Source: Lentibacillus amyloliquefaciens
Lineage (GTDB): Bacteria; Bacillota; Bacilli; Bacillales; Amphibacillaceae
NCBI RefSeq assembly: GCF_001307805.1
Contig: NZ_CP013862.1
Span: 2,170,001-2,234,000, forward strand
Length of the DNA stretch: 64,000 nt
Reading direction: 5' to 3'
In this document: positions 48,170 through 56,320 of the stretch, in pieces
Layout of the letters: the number at the start of each line of letters is the position of its first letter
Position numbering within the stretch: position 1 is the first letter of the stretch
The notes under the pieces: generated by a model
Database searches by the model: none
The model's input: the letters and a program-made list of their open reading frames with translations, nothing else
Told to the model about the DNA's origin: nothing
Position numbers and translations under genes: made by a program

Positions 48170-49434
48170 ACAATGTTCACCTCAATTATTTTCCGGGACA
48201 ATTCATCTTCGGACAGCACATTGACGACCGAACCTTCACCCCGGAGCTGCCGGATCAGCGCTTGTTCTTCCGCCGAGATTAACGAAAACGCCTGGATGAA
48301 AATAACGACTAATTTTTTCGTCCTCTGTCTGAGGTGTCTGACCGTCCTGGAGAATTCATGATCCAACCGGGTCGTTATAAGGATCATATTGGCACCTGCA
48401 GTGATCTGCATAATTTCTTCCCGTAATTTGACGGCAAAGGGAATATTCCCGCCCGGCTGTACCTTCGTCAAATGCCTTCTGATCCAATCCTTTTTGGCAG
48501 GATCATGATTGAGCGGAAAATGAATGGTATCCCTCCCGATTGACAGAAAACTTGCCTGTGAGGTTTGCCTTTGAATCGATTCCAAAAGCGACATCGTCAG
48601 TTCAACACCACTCTCAAATGCCAGCTCATTAATGTCTTGATGGAAACTTGCGTCCAATACCACTAATGTGTCCGTGCTTTTTTCCTGTTCGAATTCTTTC
48701 GTGATCACCGTATTCTTCTTGGCAGTCTGCTTCCAATCAATCCACGAAAACTTATCCCCCGGTGTATACTCCCTGATGCCAGTGGCCACATTGGTGTTTT
48801 TTAAATTCATCGCACTTGAGGAAGCTGCACCCTGATCATAGCTGCTAAACCGCTCTGCAATTGAAACAGAACGCTCGTTTGGAAATGCGGCGATTTGATC
48901 TTCAACCTGAAAAACATGCTCTTTGGTCACCATTCCAAAAACGTCGCCGGTCCGGACCCGTATTGCATAAAGCTTATGTTCCCCCCTCGGGATGCCCTCA
49001 ATATCGTACGGTATTTCAATAATACGGCGGAACCCCGGAAAGATAATTTTTTTAATCCGGCGGGCAGCGTTCATTTTTTCAGGCTGGCTCAAATAGCGGT
49101 ATCGTTCACTGGCATTATCGGTTTTCTGTAATGTGTCAGGAAGTATCTCCTCACAGACACAATAGTATAATGGATATGGAAAGGTTCGTTTAATGCGAAG
49201 ATTCACCTGTAGGTTGTCTCCGGCCCTGGTGACATGGCGGGAAAGTCTACGTGTGATGCGCCATTTTTTAATCGGATACAAGAGCAACCCTATATGGTAC
49301 AAAAGAATCGGCAGGGCACCGTAAAAAAGAAACCAGCTGACAAATCCGCCCTGAAACATCGCAAATGAAAATAGCAGAAGCAGCATAAACACGACAAAAC
49401 TCAGTTTACCGATGAATCGAATGCTGCCATTCAT
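48166..49434 (-). CDS. yeaD: DUF58 domain protein (YeaD)
   Basis: A 422-residue protein with two N-terminal membrane helices (FIGKLSFVVFMLLLLFSFAM and the next hydrophobic run), a beta-rich region and the DUF58 core GIREYTPGDKFSWIDWKQT, followed by a von Willebrand A-like fold (TDTLVVLDASFHQDIN). DUF58 proteins work with MoxR ATPases in assembling or activating complexes; the partner here is unknown. It overlaps both neighbours by four bases. Confidence 0.92.
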   Translation of the reverse strand: MNGSIRFIGKLSFVVFMLLLLFSFAMFQGGFVSWFLFYGALPILLYHIGLLLYPIKKWRITRRLSRHVTRAGDNLQVNLRIKRTFPYPLYYCVCEEILPDTLQKTDNASERYRYLSQPEKMNAARRIKKIIFPGFRRIIEIPYDIEGIPRGEHKLYAIRVRTGDVFGMVTKEHVFQVEDQIAAFPNERSVSIAERFSSYDQGAASSSAMNLKNTNVATGIREYTPGDKFSWIDWKQTAKKNTVITKEFEQEKSTDTLVVLDASFHQDINELAFESGVELTMSLLESIQRQTSQASFLSIGRDTIHFPLNHDPAKKDWIRRHLTKVQPGGNIPFAVKLREEIMQITAGANMILITTRLDHEFSRTVRHLRQRTKKLVVIFIQAFSLISAEEQALIRQLRGEGSVVNVLSEDELSRKIIEVNIV

Positions 49435-50396
49435 GAATTAAATTCCCTTCGAATCGGAATATGTGTATGTTGAATAATATTTTCAACAATTGAATCAGGT
49501 GTTAACCCTTCATATTTTGCTTCAGCATTTAATATAAGGCGGTGCGCCAATGTGTAAGGCGCCAAATACTTAACGTCATCAGGCAACACAAAATCACGGC
49601 CTTGAATATAAGCATAAGCTTTTGCTACCTTCATCAGGGCAATCGAACCACGCGGACTTACCCCAAGATAAACGGCGCTATCTTCCCTGGTGGCAGTTAC
49701 TAGATTGATAATATATCGCTGGACATTCCAATCGATATACACATCTTTGATTTCTTCCTGAACTGCTTTTAATTCCTCCCGGTCCATTACAGCCGAAATA
49801 CTGTCAATCGGGTGGCTTTTCGATGTCCTCTCAAGCATTTTCATCTCCTGTTCAGCTGTCGGGTAACCCATTTTCATTTTTAAAATAAAACGGTCAAGTT
49901 GTGCTTCCGGCAGCGGATAGGTGCCTTCATACTCGATTGGATTTTGTGTGGCCATGACAAAGAATGGTTCTTTCAGGGGGATGGTATTGCCGTCCACCGT
50001 GACATTTTTTTCTTCCATTCCTTCGAGCAAAGCGGATTGTGTTTTTGGGGATGTCCGGTTAATCTCATCCGCGAGTACAATATTACCGAGAATCGGACCT
50101 GAGCGGAATTCGAATTCCATCTCTTTTGGATTGTAAATCGATACGCCTGTTACATCAGCCGGCAATAAATCCGGCGTAAATTGGATTCTTCTGAAATCAC
50201 AATCCAGTGATTTAGCCAGTGTTCTCACAAGCATCGTCTTGCCGACACCGGGCACATCTTCAAGCAAGACATGCCCTTGAGCCAATAATGCCACAAGGCT
50301 CAGCATCGCTTCTTCCTCTTTGCCGATCATGACTTTATTTATATTATCTAAAACCCGTTCGATCTTTTCATTATTTATGACAGTGTCCTGCATCAT
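49431..50396 (-). CDS. yeaC: MoxR-family AAA+ ATPase (YeaC)
   Basis: A 321-residue AAA+ protein. Walker A is EDVPGVGKTMLVRTLA, Walker B NIVLADEINRTSPKTQ, sensor 1 VMATQNPIEYEGTYPLPE, and the Arg finger EAQLDRF. MoxR ATPases act as chaperones for metal or cofactor loading of complexes that contain VWA or DUF58 proteins. ATG at 50396 has GGGAGGAG eight bases before it; a TTG further upstream is inside that site. It is first in the operon moxR-DUF58-transglutaminase. Confidence 0.93.
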   Translation of the reverse strand: MMQDTVINNEKIERVLDNINKVMIGKEEEAMLSLVALLAQGHVLLEDVPGVGKTMLVRTLAKSLDCDFRRIQFTPDLLPADVTGVSIYNPKEMEFEFRSGPILGNIVLADEINRTSPKTQSALLEGMEEKNVTVDGNTIPLKEPFFVMATQNPIEYEGTYPLPEAQLDRFILKMKMGYPTAEQEMKMLERTSKSHPIDSISAVMDREELKAVQEEIKDVYIDWNVQRYIINLVTATREDSAVYLGVSPRGSIALMKVAKAYAYIQGRDFVLPDDVKYLAPYTLAHRLILNAEAKYEGLTPDSIVENIIQHTHIPIRREFNS

Positions 50397-50515
50397 TCGG
50401 TCTACTCCTCCCAAAGAACTATTACATTTTTAACTATACTAAAGATGCTTTGTGAAGTAAAAGCGCGTGTTCAAACAAGCAGAATTTTTCCATTTTTCTT
50501 CGCCTTATCAATCTA

Positions 50516-52027
50516 TTATAGGCTGGAATTCCAGCGTTTATACATTGGATTACCTGTCATCCCGTGCCAGATGTCGGATTGCTCCATCTGATAGGCCAGC
50601 TTCAGCAGCATGTCCTCTTTCCCTTTCGACGCCATCACCTGGACGCCCATTGGCAAGCCATCTTTTGAGAGGTGTACCGGTACGGACATCGCCGGCTGAC
50701 CGGTAAGATTAGCAAGCTGTGTAAATGGCGTATACGTGAGGCTCGGCAAAAAGAGATCCCAAATGATGTTCTGCTGCTCCGCTTTATCGGCCTTGTCCAT
50801 GTTGGCACGCCAACCTGTCTGTTCGTCCTCTGAATAGGTCAGCTCACCGACTTCCGGGGCCGTATAGGCTGCAGCAGGTGTGATAAAAAAGTCATACGTG
50901 CGGTGAAGTGCCTCCATTTTAGCCGTCGCTTCATCCCACGAGGCCAGGCTCCTTGAAAAATCAGAGGCCAATACTGACGTACCCGCTTTATGCAGCAACC
51001 ACGTTTCCAGTTCAACATCATCGGGCGTTAAAGCTCTGCCCAGTGACCGTTCTAATTGGGAGGTAAGTGCCGAAATTTCTCCGCTGTTCATCATGTAGTA
51101 ATCTTGCATTAACTGAACGCCATCAACATCATTCTCTTTTTCCTCAACGTTATAGCCCTCTTTTTCCAGCCAGCGCACTGTTTTAAGAACCGCTTCATGC
51201 GCATCACTTGAAACAGAGGTGCCGACCGGCGATTTTGTTGAGTAGGCAATTCTAATCGGTTTCTCAAAGCCAACATCAGCTAAATTTTTATATTCACCCG
51301 GAAATAGCGGTGTCTGAAAAGCCGCTTCCGGCTGGACAACCTGCAGAACATCAAGCAATGCTGCACTGTCACGGACGCTCCGGCTCAACACAAAACCGAT
51401 GGAAGCACCTTGCCATTGCCGTCCCGATCCAGGCCCCACCGGCGTTCGACCGCGTGTTGGTTTCAGTCCGAACAAGCCGGTGAATGATGCCGGTATCCGA
51501 ATCGAACCGCCGCCATCACTTGCACCTGCTGCCGGCACAACGCCTGAGGCAATTGCTGAGGCTGATCCACCGCTTGAACCGCCTGCAGAATGGTTTATAT
51601 TCCACGGATTGCGTGTTGGACCGTAAATTTTAGGTTCTGTAATATTCTTCAAACCAAATTCCGGTGTATTCGTATGACCCATAAATACAAATCCGGCATC
51701 ACGAAGCCTGGAAACGAAATTCGAATCATGTTCACTGATCATATTTTTCATTAATTTGGATGACGATGTGATGTATTCACCGGCCACTGCCTGCGAAAGA
51801 TTTTTCAAGAGCATCGGAACGCCGGAAAACATCTGGCTGCCATGATTTCTCTTAGCCTCAATCACGGCACGGCTCTTACGGTCATGAACCACAGCATTCA
51901 AATCGGAGTTGACTTCATTCAGCCGCCGGAACGCAAGCTCAAGGAAATCAGCTGACGTCATTTCATTCATCCGGATAAGTTCAGCAATATCGATTGCATC
52001 CAATTTCATATAGGTTTGCAGATCCAT
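50516..52027 (-). CDS. Amidase (amidase signature family)
   Basis: A 503-residue hydrolase with the Ser-cisSer-Lys triad: Lys75 in GVPMLLKN, the signature GGSSGGSASAIASG with the cis-Ser near residue 151, and the nucleophile in SDGGGSIRIPAS (about Ser175). The C-terminal part has SVPVHLSKDGLPMGVQV. The substrate (aliphatic, aryl or peptide amide) cannot be told from sequence. It is not GatA: there is no gatC or gatB neighbour. ATG at 52027 follows GGGGGGATTAC. Confidence 0.9.
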   Translation of the reverse strand: MDLQTYMKLDAIDIAELIRMNEMTSADFLELAFRRLNEVNSDLNAVVHDRKSRAVIEAKRNHGSQMFSGVPMLLKNLSQAVAGEYITSSSKLMKNMISEHDSNFVSRLRDAGFVFMGHTNTPEFGLKNITEPKIYGPTRNPWNINHSAGGSSGGSASAIASGVVPAAGASDGGGSIRIPASFTGLFGLKPTRGRTPVGPGSGRQWQGASIGFVLSRSVRDSAALLDVLQVVQPEAAFQTPLFPGEYKNLADVGFEKPIRIAYSTKSPVGTSVSSDAHEAVLKTVRWLEKEGYNVEEKENDVDGVQLMQDYYMMNSGEISALTSQLERSLGRALTPDDVELETWLLHKAGTSVLASDFSRSLASWDEATAKMEALHRTYDFFITPAAAYTAPEVGELTYSEDEQTGWRANMDKADKAEQQNIIWDLFLPSLTYTPFTQLANLTGQPAMSVPVHLSKDGLPMGVQVMASKGKEDMLLKLAYQMEQSDIWHGMTGNPMYKRWNSSL

Positions 52028-52370
52028 GTAATCCCCCCGCATCTACTTTCACTCTATTGTACCACGTTATACAGGCATTGTGAGATTTTCTGATACCGCA
52101 ATGTTCTTAATATTCATCACCCGTGCTTCACACTGACCGCGATTGACTCATTAAACAGTATAGGACATGTCATTGCTGCCAAACTAATGGTATAGGAGGG
52201 ATTTTAATCATCGATATTATTGCCTGAAATAACCCGAAACTTAAAAGAAAGACAAGTGATGAGACACCATTCTTGCATGTCAAAGTAATTAGTCAGCCGG
52301 ATCTCATAATAATGAGATGCAACTGTTCTTTTACAACTGAAAAATATTTTATTTAAAGAGGTAAACAGAG
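52028..52370. other. Gap between amidase and membrane protein genes
   Basis: About 340 nt without a gene. It must contain the divergent promoters. I see AT-rich stretches and an isolated AGGAGGGATTTTA near 52200 with no matching reading frame. No hairpin or repeat that I can support. Confidence 0.5.
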
Positions 52371-52868
52371 ATGGGAAAATTAATGGGAACAAACAGAGGC
52401 AAGCTTGAAATGCTGCTGTGGAGTATTGCCCTGCCCGGATTTGGTCAAATATTAAATCATCGATATATTAAAGGAATTCTGCTTATCGGGCTGGAATTCA
52501 TAGTGAATGTTATGGGCAACTTCAACGAAATCATTCTATTGAGTTTTAATGGTCAGATTCAGGAAGCTGTAAACCAAACAAATTATGGATGGCTGATGTT
52601 CTATCCATGCCTTTATTTTTTCGCAATGTGGGACGCCTATAAGGAAGGTGAAGGCAAAAGCAAGCCCTACGCTTTTATCCCTTTTGTGTTTTCTGCTTAT
52701 TTCGTAACAGTCGGATTAATATTTTCACCGACGTTCACACTTTTCGGACAGCTGATTGGCCCTATGTGGCTTCCCATGCTGGGCGGATTGCCGACAGGTC
52801 TCATTATCGGCAATATCATTCGTTTGCTGCTGTTAAAAAAATTAAAAACAAACGGAACCTTGACATGA
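52371..52868 (+). CDS. Small multi-pass membrane protein (165 aa)
   Basis: A hypothetical membrane protein with about five hydrophobic segments. The start WSIALPGFGQILNHRYIKG is like the TM2-type glycine-rich hairpin, followed by segments near residues 40-55, 75-90, 100-120 and 130-150. ATG has GAGGTAAAC upstream. It is on the same strand as the FetAB genes but 123 nt away, so a link is uncertain. No function known. Confidence 0.75.
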   Translation: MGKLMGTNRGKLEMLLWSIALPGFGQILNHRYIKGILLIGLEFIVNVMGNFNEIILLSFNGQIQEAVNQTNYGWLMFYPCLYFFAMWDAYKEGEGKSKPYAFIPFVFSAYFVTVGLIFSPTFTLFGQLIGPMWLPMLGGLPTGLIIGNIIRLLLLKKLKTNGTLT

Positions 52869-52991
52869 GAATTACTTCGGCAGTGCAGCGGCGTTTCCAC
52901 ATGTTCATAAGCTAAATTGTTATGATACGGAGCAGATAATAATTATAATGGACAAGAAAGAATACAGCACCTAAAAAAGGACGTGAGGCGG

Positions 52992-53720
52992 ATGACAGTT
53001 GATGCGAGTGCCATTACACTCGAAAATGTAAACTATTCCACTGACGATGTACATATTTTAAAAAACATTACAGGAAAAGTCATAGAAGGAAATATTACCA
53101 CCGTTGTCGGTCCCTCGGGTGCAGGCAAGACAACCCTGTTCAGATTATGTAACGGCCTTCAATCCCCTGACTCCGGGAACATCACTATCCAGGGGAAAGC
53201 AATTGACAACTACGAACCCGTCAAATTGCGCCGAAAAGTCGGCATCGCGCTTCAGAGTGCCACCATGATCAGCGGGAGTGTGCGGGAAAATCTTGAGCTC
53301 CCGTTAAAACTGCGTGGAGAAACGTTATCAGAGGAACGTGCCAACGAACTGCTGAGCCTTGTCGGGTTAAACGATATATCTATGGATAAGAAAACAAAAG
53401 ACCTATCAGGTGGTCAGCAGCAAAAATTGTCCATAGCCCGGACACTCGTGAATCAGCCGGACATTCTGTTGCTTGATGAGATCACTTCTTCATTAGACAG
53501 CGTATCCCGCCAAGACATTGAAGAACTGATCAGACGTATTAATCGTGACTATGGCACAACCATACTATGGATCACACACAGTCTGCAACAGGCCATGGAA
53601 ATCGGCGACGATACGTGGGTTATGATGGATGGTGAACTCGCAGAATCAGGCAAAAGCAGTTTTCTGAAAAAACCGCAAAATGAGCAGGTAAAGCAATTTG
53701 TGCGAGGTGAAATCGAATGA
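52992..53720 (+). CDS. ABC transporter ATP-binding protein (FetA/YbbL-like)
   Basis: A 242-residue ATPase: Walker A VGPSGAGKTTLFRLCNG, signature LSGGQQQKLSIART, Walker B ILLLDEITSSLD, H-loop IVTH-type (ILWITHSLQQ). It partners with the UPF0014 permease gene that overlaps it by four bases. In E. coli FetAB is an iron exporter that protects against oxidative stress; plant STAR1/ALS3 act in aluminium tolerance. Substrate here is inferred. ATG at 52992 fits better than an upstream GTG that would sit one base from AAGGA. Confidence 0.88.
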   Translation: MTVDASAITLENVNYSTDDVHILKNITGKVIEGNITTVVGPSGAGKTTLFRLCNGLQSPDSGNITIQGKAIDNYEPVKLRRKVGIALQSATMISGSVRENLELPLKLRGETLSEERANELLSLVGLNDISMDKKTKDLSGGQQQKLSIARTLVNQPDILLLDEITSSLDSVSRQDIEELIRRINRDYGTTILWITHSLQQAMEIGDDTWVMMDGELAESGKSSFLKKPQNEQVKQFVRGEIE

Positions 53721-54484
53721 GTTTCCTGGCATTATCAATCTCACTTTTATTCGTTATCATTCCGCTTGTTCTATCTAAAACGCTTAACCTTGGACTTGAA
53801 AAAGACACCATTATTGCAGCTGTCCGGTCCATCATCCAGCTGCTTGCTGTCGGCTATGTCCTTCAGTTTGTCTTTGATTCGGAAAATATGATTTATATTA
53901 TACTGATGATTGTGCTCATGATTGTGGCCGCAACACACAATGCACAACGAAAAGGTGCTGCCATCAGGGGAATAATCTGGAAACTTGTAGCAACATTTAT
54001 TTTCGTTGAAGTTCTTACCCAAGCCATTTTGCTCGGGCTGAATATAACACCGGCCACAGCCCAATTCATTATCCCGATCAGCGGAATGGTCGTCGGCAAT
54101 TCAATGGTGCTGGCTATTTTGTTCCTTAACCGTTTCACATCGGAAATCGAGGATCATCAGGATGAAACTGAACTGATTCTATCGCTCGGCGGGACACCGA
54201 AGCAGGCAATTCATTCACAACTCACTAAATCGATTCAGGCCAGCACAATCCCGACCATTGAAAGCCAAAAAACAATCGGTCTTGTTCAGCTTCCGGGCAT
54301 GATGAGCGGTCAAATCATCGCAGGAGCAGACCCGGTCCAGGCAGTCCTCTTTCAATTGCTCATTCTTTTCCTTTTGCTGACAACCGCTGTCGTAACCAGC
54401 ATTATGCTCGGATACCTGTCATATCCGACCTTATTTAACCAACGCATGCAGCTGGTGGGAGGCGCAGACCAAGATGAAGAGTAA
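53717..54484 (+). CDS. UPF0014 permease (FetB/YbbM-like)
   Basis: A 255-residue protein with seven predicted membrane helices. Motifs diagnostic for UPF0014 are RSIIQLLAVGYVLQFVF, PISGMVVGNSMVLAIL and GLVQLPGMMSGQIIAGADP. It forms the ABC exporter with the ATPase encoded just before it. Translational coupling is likely from the ATGA overlap. Confidence 0.9.
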   Translation: MSFLALSISLLFVIIPLVLSKTLNLGLEKDTIIAAVRSIIQLLAVGYVLQFVFDSENMIYIILMIVLMIVAATHNAQRKGAAIRGIIWKLVATFIFVEVLTQAILLGLNITPATAQFIIPISGMVVGNSMVLAILFLNRFTSEIEDHQDETELILSLGGTPKQAIHSQLTKSIQASTIPTIESQKTIGLVQLPGMMSGQIIAGADPVQAVLFQLLILFLLLTTAVVTSIMLGYLSYPTLFNQRMQLVGGADQDEE

Positions 54485-54610
54485 AGTGAAACTTCAATCA
54501 GCAGGGGGGCGATCTCCCTCATGTTTGGGGTTTTCGCGCCCATGTTTCCGGTCTCTCGCCCATGTCCTGACGCTCCACTGATATTTCCCGTCCAGACTAT
54601 ACCCTTAGAT

Positions 54611-54647
54611 GAAAAAAAGCCGCTTATGTTATCTCCAGCATCAGCGG
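54611..54647 (-). terminator. Terminator at the end of a frame-disrupted tiny gene
   Basis: CCGCT...AGCGG on the minus strand, strengthened by ATG/CAT pairs, is followed by TTTTTTT. The stem starts at the stop codon of the fragment described next, indicating that a real short transcript ended here. Confidence 0.7.
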
Positions 54648-54764
54648 TTCTTTCTATCATAACCCACAGCAATTTCGCCATCTTTAACTTCTGCGTCAAC
54701 AGCTGCATTCGGCTTAAATCGGTCAGCTGAATCTTCAAGTGTGACTTATTCCTTTAAATTTCAT
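54641..54764 (-). pseudogene. Frame-disrupted tiny gene 1 (about 40 codons)
   Basis: Reading from ATG at 54764 gives MKFKGI and then, after dropping one base, VTLEDSADRFKPNAAV and DAEVKDGEIAVGYDRKNR before the stop. The second frame has no start codon and is preceded by a stop, so one inserted base splits the gene. A terminator follows at once. No family recognised. Confidence 0.45.
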
Positions 54765-54828
54765 TGGTTTTTGGTTGCATCTGTCTTTTCTTAATTTGGT
54801 TCTTTTTTCTACAATCGTTTTAAAGCAT

Positions 54829-54877
54829 AAAAAAGAAGCATGATCTGAGAAGTATTCTCGAGTCATGCCTCTTTTTT
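54829..54877. terminator. Bidirectional terminator between tiny genes
   Basis: AAAAAAGAAGCATGA...GAGAA, a short loop, TTCTC...TCATGCCTCTTTTTT form a long hairpin with A and T tracts on both sides. Confidence 0.85.
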
Positions 54878-54911
54878 CGATTTGTTTTCGATTTCTATTA
54901 TAAAGGAAGGG

Positions 54912-55057
54912 TTATTTTACAAATGGAATGGTTCTGTGCATTCCGTTTCTTTGCTTCTTTTCGCGTTGCAGTTTAATCTGTGATATCTCTTTCTCATCAG
55001 CCCATAATTCTTGTTTATTTTCTTGTACGAGCTGATCAAACGTTAAGCTCTCATCAT
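54912..55057 (-). pseudogene. Frame-disrupted tiny gene 2, FbpB-like small basic protein
   Basis: GGGAGTG followed by ATGATGAGA starts the gene, but TAA occurs two codons later. Adding one base there restores MMRSLTFDQLVQENKQELW, then KEISQIKLQREKKQRN and an end at PFVK, 48 codons in all. The FDQLVQENKQEL segment resembles the Fur-regulated basic protein FbpB family. So this is either a pseudogene with a one-base loss or a sequencing error. Confidence 0.6.
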
Positions 55058-55128
55058 AGACACTCCCTGATTAAACAGTGTCTGGAAAATTTATAACTGA
55101 CTATTCGATAATCCTGTAACGATTGTGA

Positions 55129-55289
55129 TTAACAACAATATTCGGGTAGCCATGGTTTAATGTTGGATAATCTTTTGGTCTTGTTGAATCTGCAACAGTA
55201 CTTTTTTGTTCGAGATGGCAGGACTTGTCCCTGCACTAAGATGCCATTCCGTTTAAACGCTACGGGATGTTTTGGCCCGGTTTAAACAT
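55129..55289 (-). pseudogene. Frame-disrupted tiny gene 3 (about 53 codons)
   Basis: GAAGGGAGGG precedes ATG at 55289 (MFKPG). A stop follows unless one base is added, after which the frame reads KHPVAFKRNGILVQGQVLP, then SRTKKYCCRFNKTKRL and ends WLPEYCC. The strong binding site and the basic, cysteine-containing product suggest a formerly real gene. No family recognised. Confidence 0.5.
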
Positions 55290-55373
55290 TGCATCCCTCC
55301 CTTCGTATAATTTTTGAATGGATGGATGGGGTAAATCTTCTAACTCCTCAACCTCAAGGGGGGAGTATCTTTT

Positions 55374-55424
55374 ATGGTACAGAAGAAGATTGGCAGGGGA
55401 TTGGTGAAAATATGGCAGAAATAA
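55374..55424 (+). CDS. Possible 16-residue cationic peptide ORF
   Basis: ATG at 55374 has AAGGGGGGAG in front and encodes MVQKKIGRGLVKIWQK then a stop. The peptide is basic and amphipathic, like some short toxins or signals. A longer overlapping frame (start about 55319) could use the same region instead. Evidence is limited to the binding site and composition. Confidence 0.2.
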   Translation: MVQKKIGRGLVKIWQK

Positions 55425-55451
55425 GTAATTTAGCAGGTTCGTTTACTAATA

Positions 55452-55494
55452 ATAAATTTAAAATAGCTCCTTCCCGTTTAATTGGAAAGGAGCT
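55452..55494 (-). terminator. Terminator of the SDR oxidoreductase gene
   Basis: On the minus strand AGCTCCTTTCC and GGGAAGGAGCT form an 11-bp stem (one wobble) followed by ATTTTAAATTT, 16 nt after the stop codon. Confidence 0.85.
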
Positions 55495-55509
55495 GTATCA
55501 TACGTGAAA

Positions 55510-56247
55510 CTATTGATTATTCGGACGGACGATGACTTCGTTAATATCCACGTTCTGCGGCTGATTGACTGCATAGAAAACCGCTTCAGCAATGTCTGTT
55601 CCGTGAAGTGGTGTGAATTGACTTCCGCGATTGCTCATTTTACCGAGTACATCTTCATCAGTAATGGTTTCCATCAGTTCTGTGTCAACCACACCGGGTG
55701 ATATTGACGTTGTGCGGATATTCGTATTTTTCACTTCCTTGGCAAGGCCTTCCATGATCACTCTTGCGGCAAATTTCGTACCGCTGTAGACAGCACCTGA
55801 AGGGAAAACTTCATGGCCGGCAACAGAGGAAGTTGTTAAAATGTGTCCTTCGTTTCGTTCAATCATATGCGGCAGAACCGCTCCGATGCCATAGAGGACA
55901 CCTTTTACGTTTACATCAACCATCCGTTCCCATTCGTCCACCTTTTTATTTTTCATATAACTGAGCGGCATGAGACCGGCATTATTGAACAGCACGTCAA
56001 CTTGATTGAATTCATCAATGGCATATTGAATCAAGTTTTCCACTTCCTGCCGGGATGTCACATCGGTCGCTTTGATGGCAATATTGCCTTCGTATTCATT
56101 TAGCCGCTTTCGGATTTCCTCCAGCCGTTCCTGTCTTCTTGCCGCCAGGACGACATTCGCACCTTCATTAACAAACCGTTCAGCGGTTGCTTCACCAATC
56201 CCGCTGCTTGCTCCGGTAATAACAACTGTTTTTCCGTTCCAATCCAT
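55510..56247 (-). CDS. Short-chain dehydrogenase/reductase (YdfG-like)
   Basis: A 245-residue classical SDR. The cofactor motif is VITGASSGIGEATA, NNAG occurs in LFNNAGLMPL, the catalytic Ser-Tyr-Lys is in TTSSVAGHE and AVYSGTKFA. The Arg residues after the second strand (AARRQERL) favour NADP(H). Members of this group oxidise 3-hydroxy acids such as serine or L-allo-threonine. ATG at 56247 follows GAGGTGTG. It is 74 nt downstream of the MMPL gene, so the two may be linked. Confidence 0.9.
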   Translation of the reverse strand: MDWNGKTVVITGASSGIGEATAERFVNEGANVVLAARRQERLEEIRKRLNEYEGNIAIKATDVTSRQEVENLIQYAIDEFNQVDVLFNNAGLMPLSYMKNKKVDEWERMVDVNVKGVLYGIGAVLPHMIERNEGHILTTSSVAGHEVFPSGAVYSGTKFAARVIMEGLAKEVKNTNIRTTSISPGVVDTELMETITDEDVLGKMSNRGSQFTPLHGTDIAEAVFYAVNQPQNVDINEVIVRPNNQ

Positions 56248-56320
56248 ATAATCACACCTCATTTATAACGATTCTATTCTTGTTTTGCCTCTTGACTTTA
56301 TCATTAAACTTCCCCGAAAA

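Noticed and set aside
55289..55507. Plus-strand frame of 72 codons with some protein-like text (FYGTEEDWQGIGENMAEI)
   Set aside because: It overlaps the SDR terminator and has no clear binding site; could be a gene remnant, but I cannot support it as a CDS.
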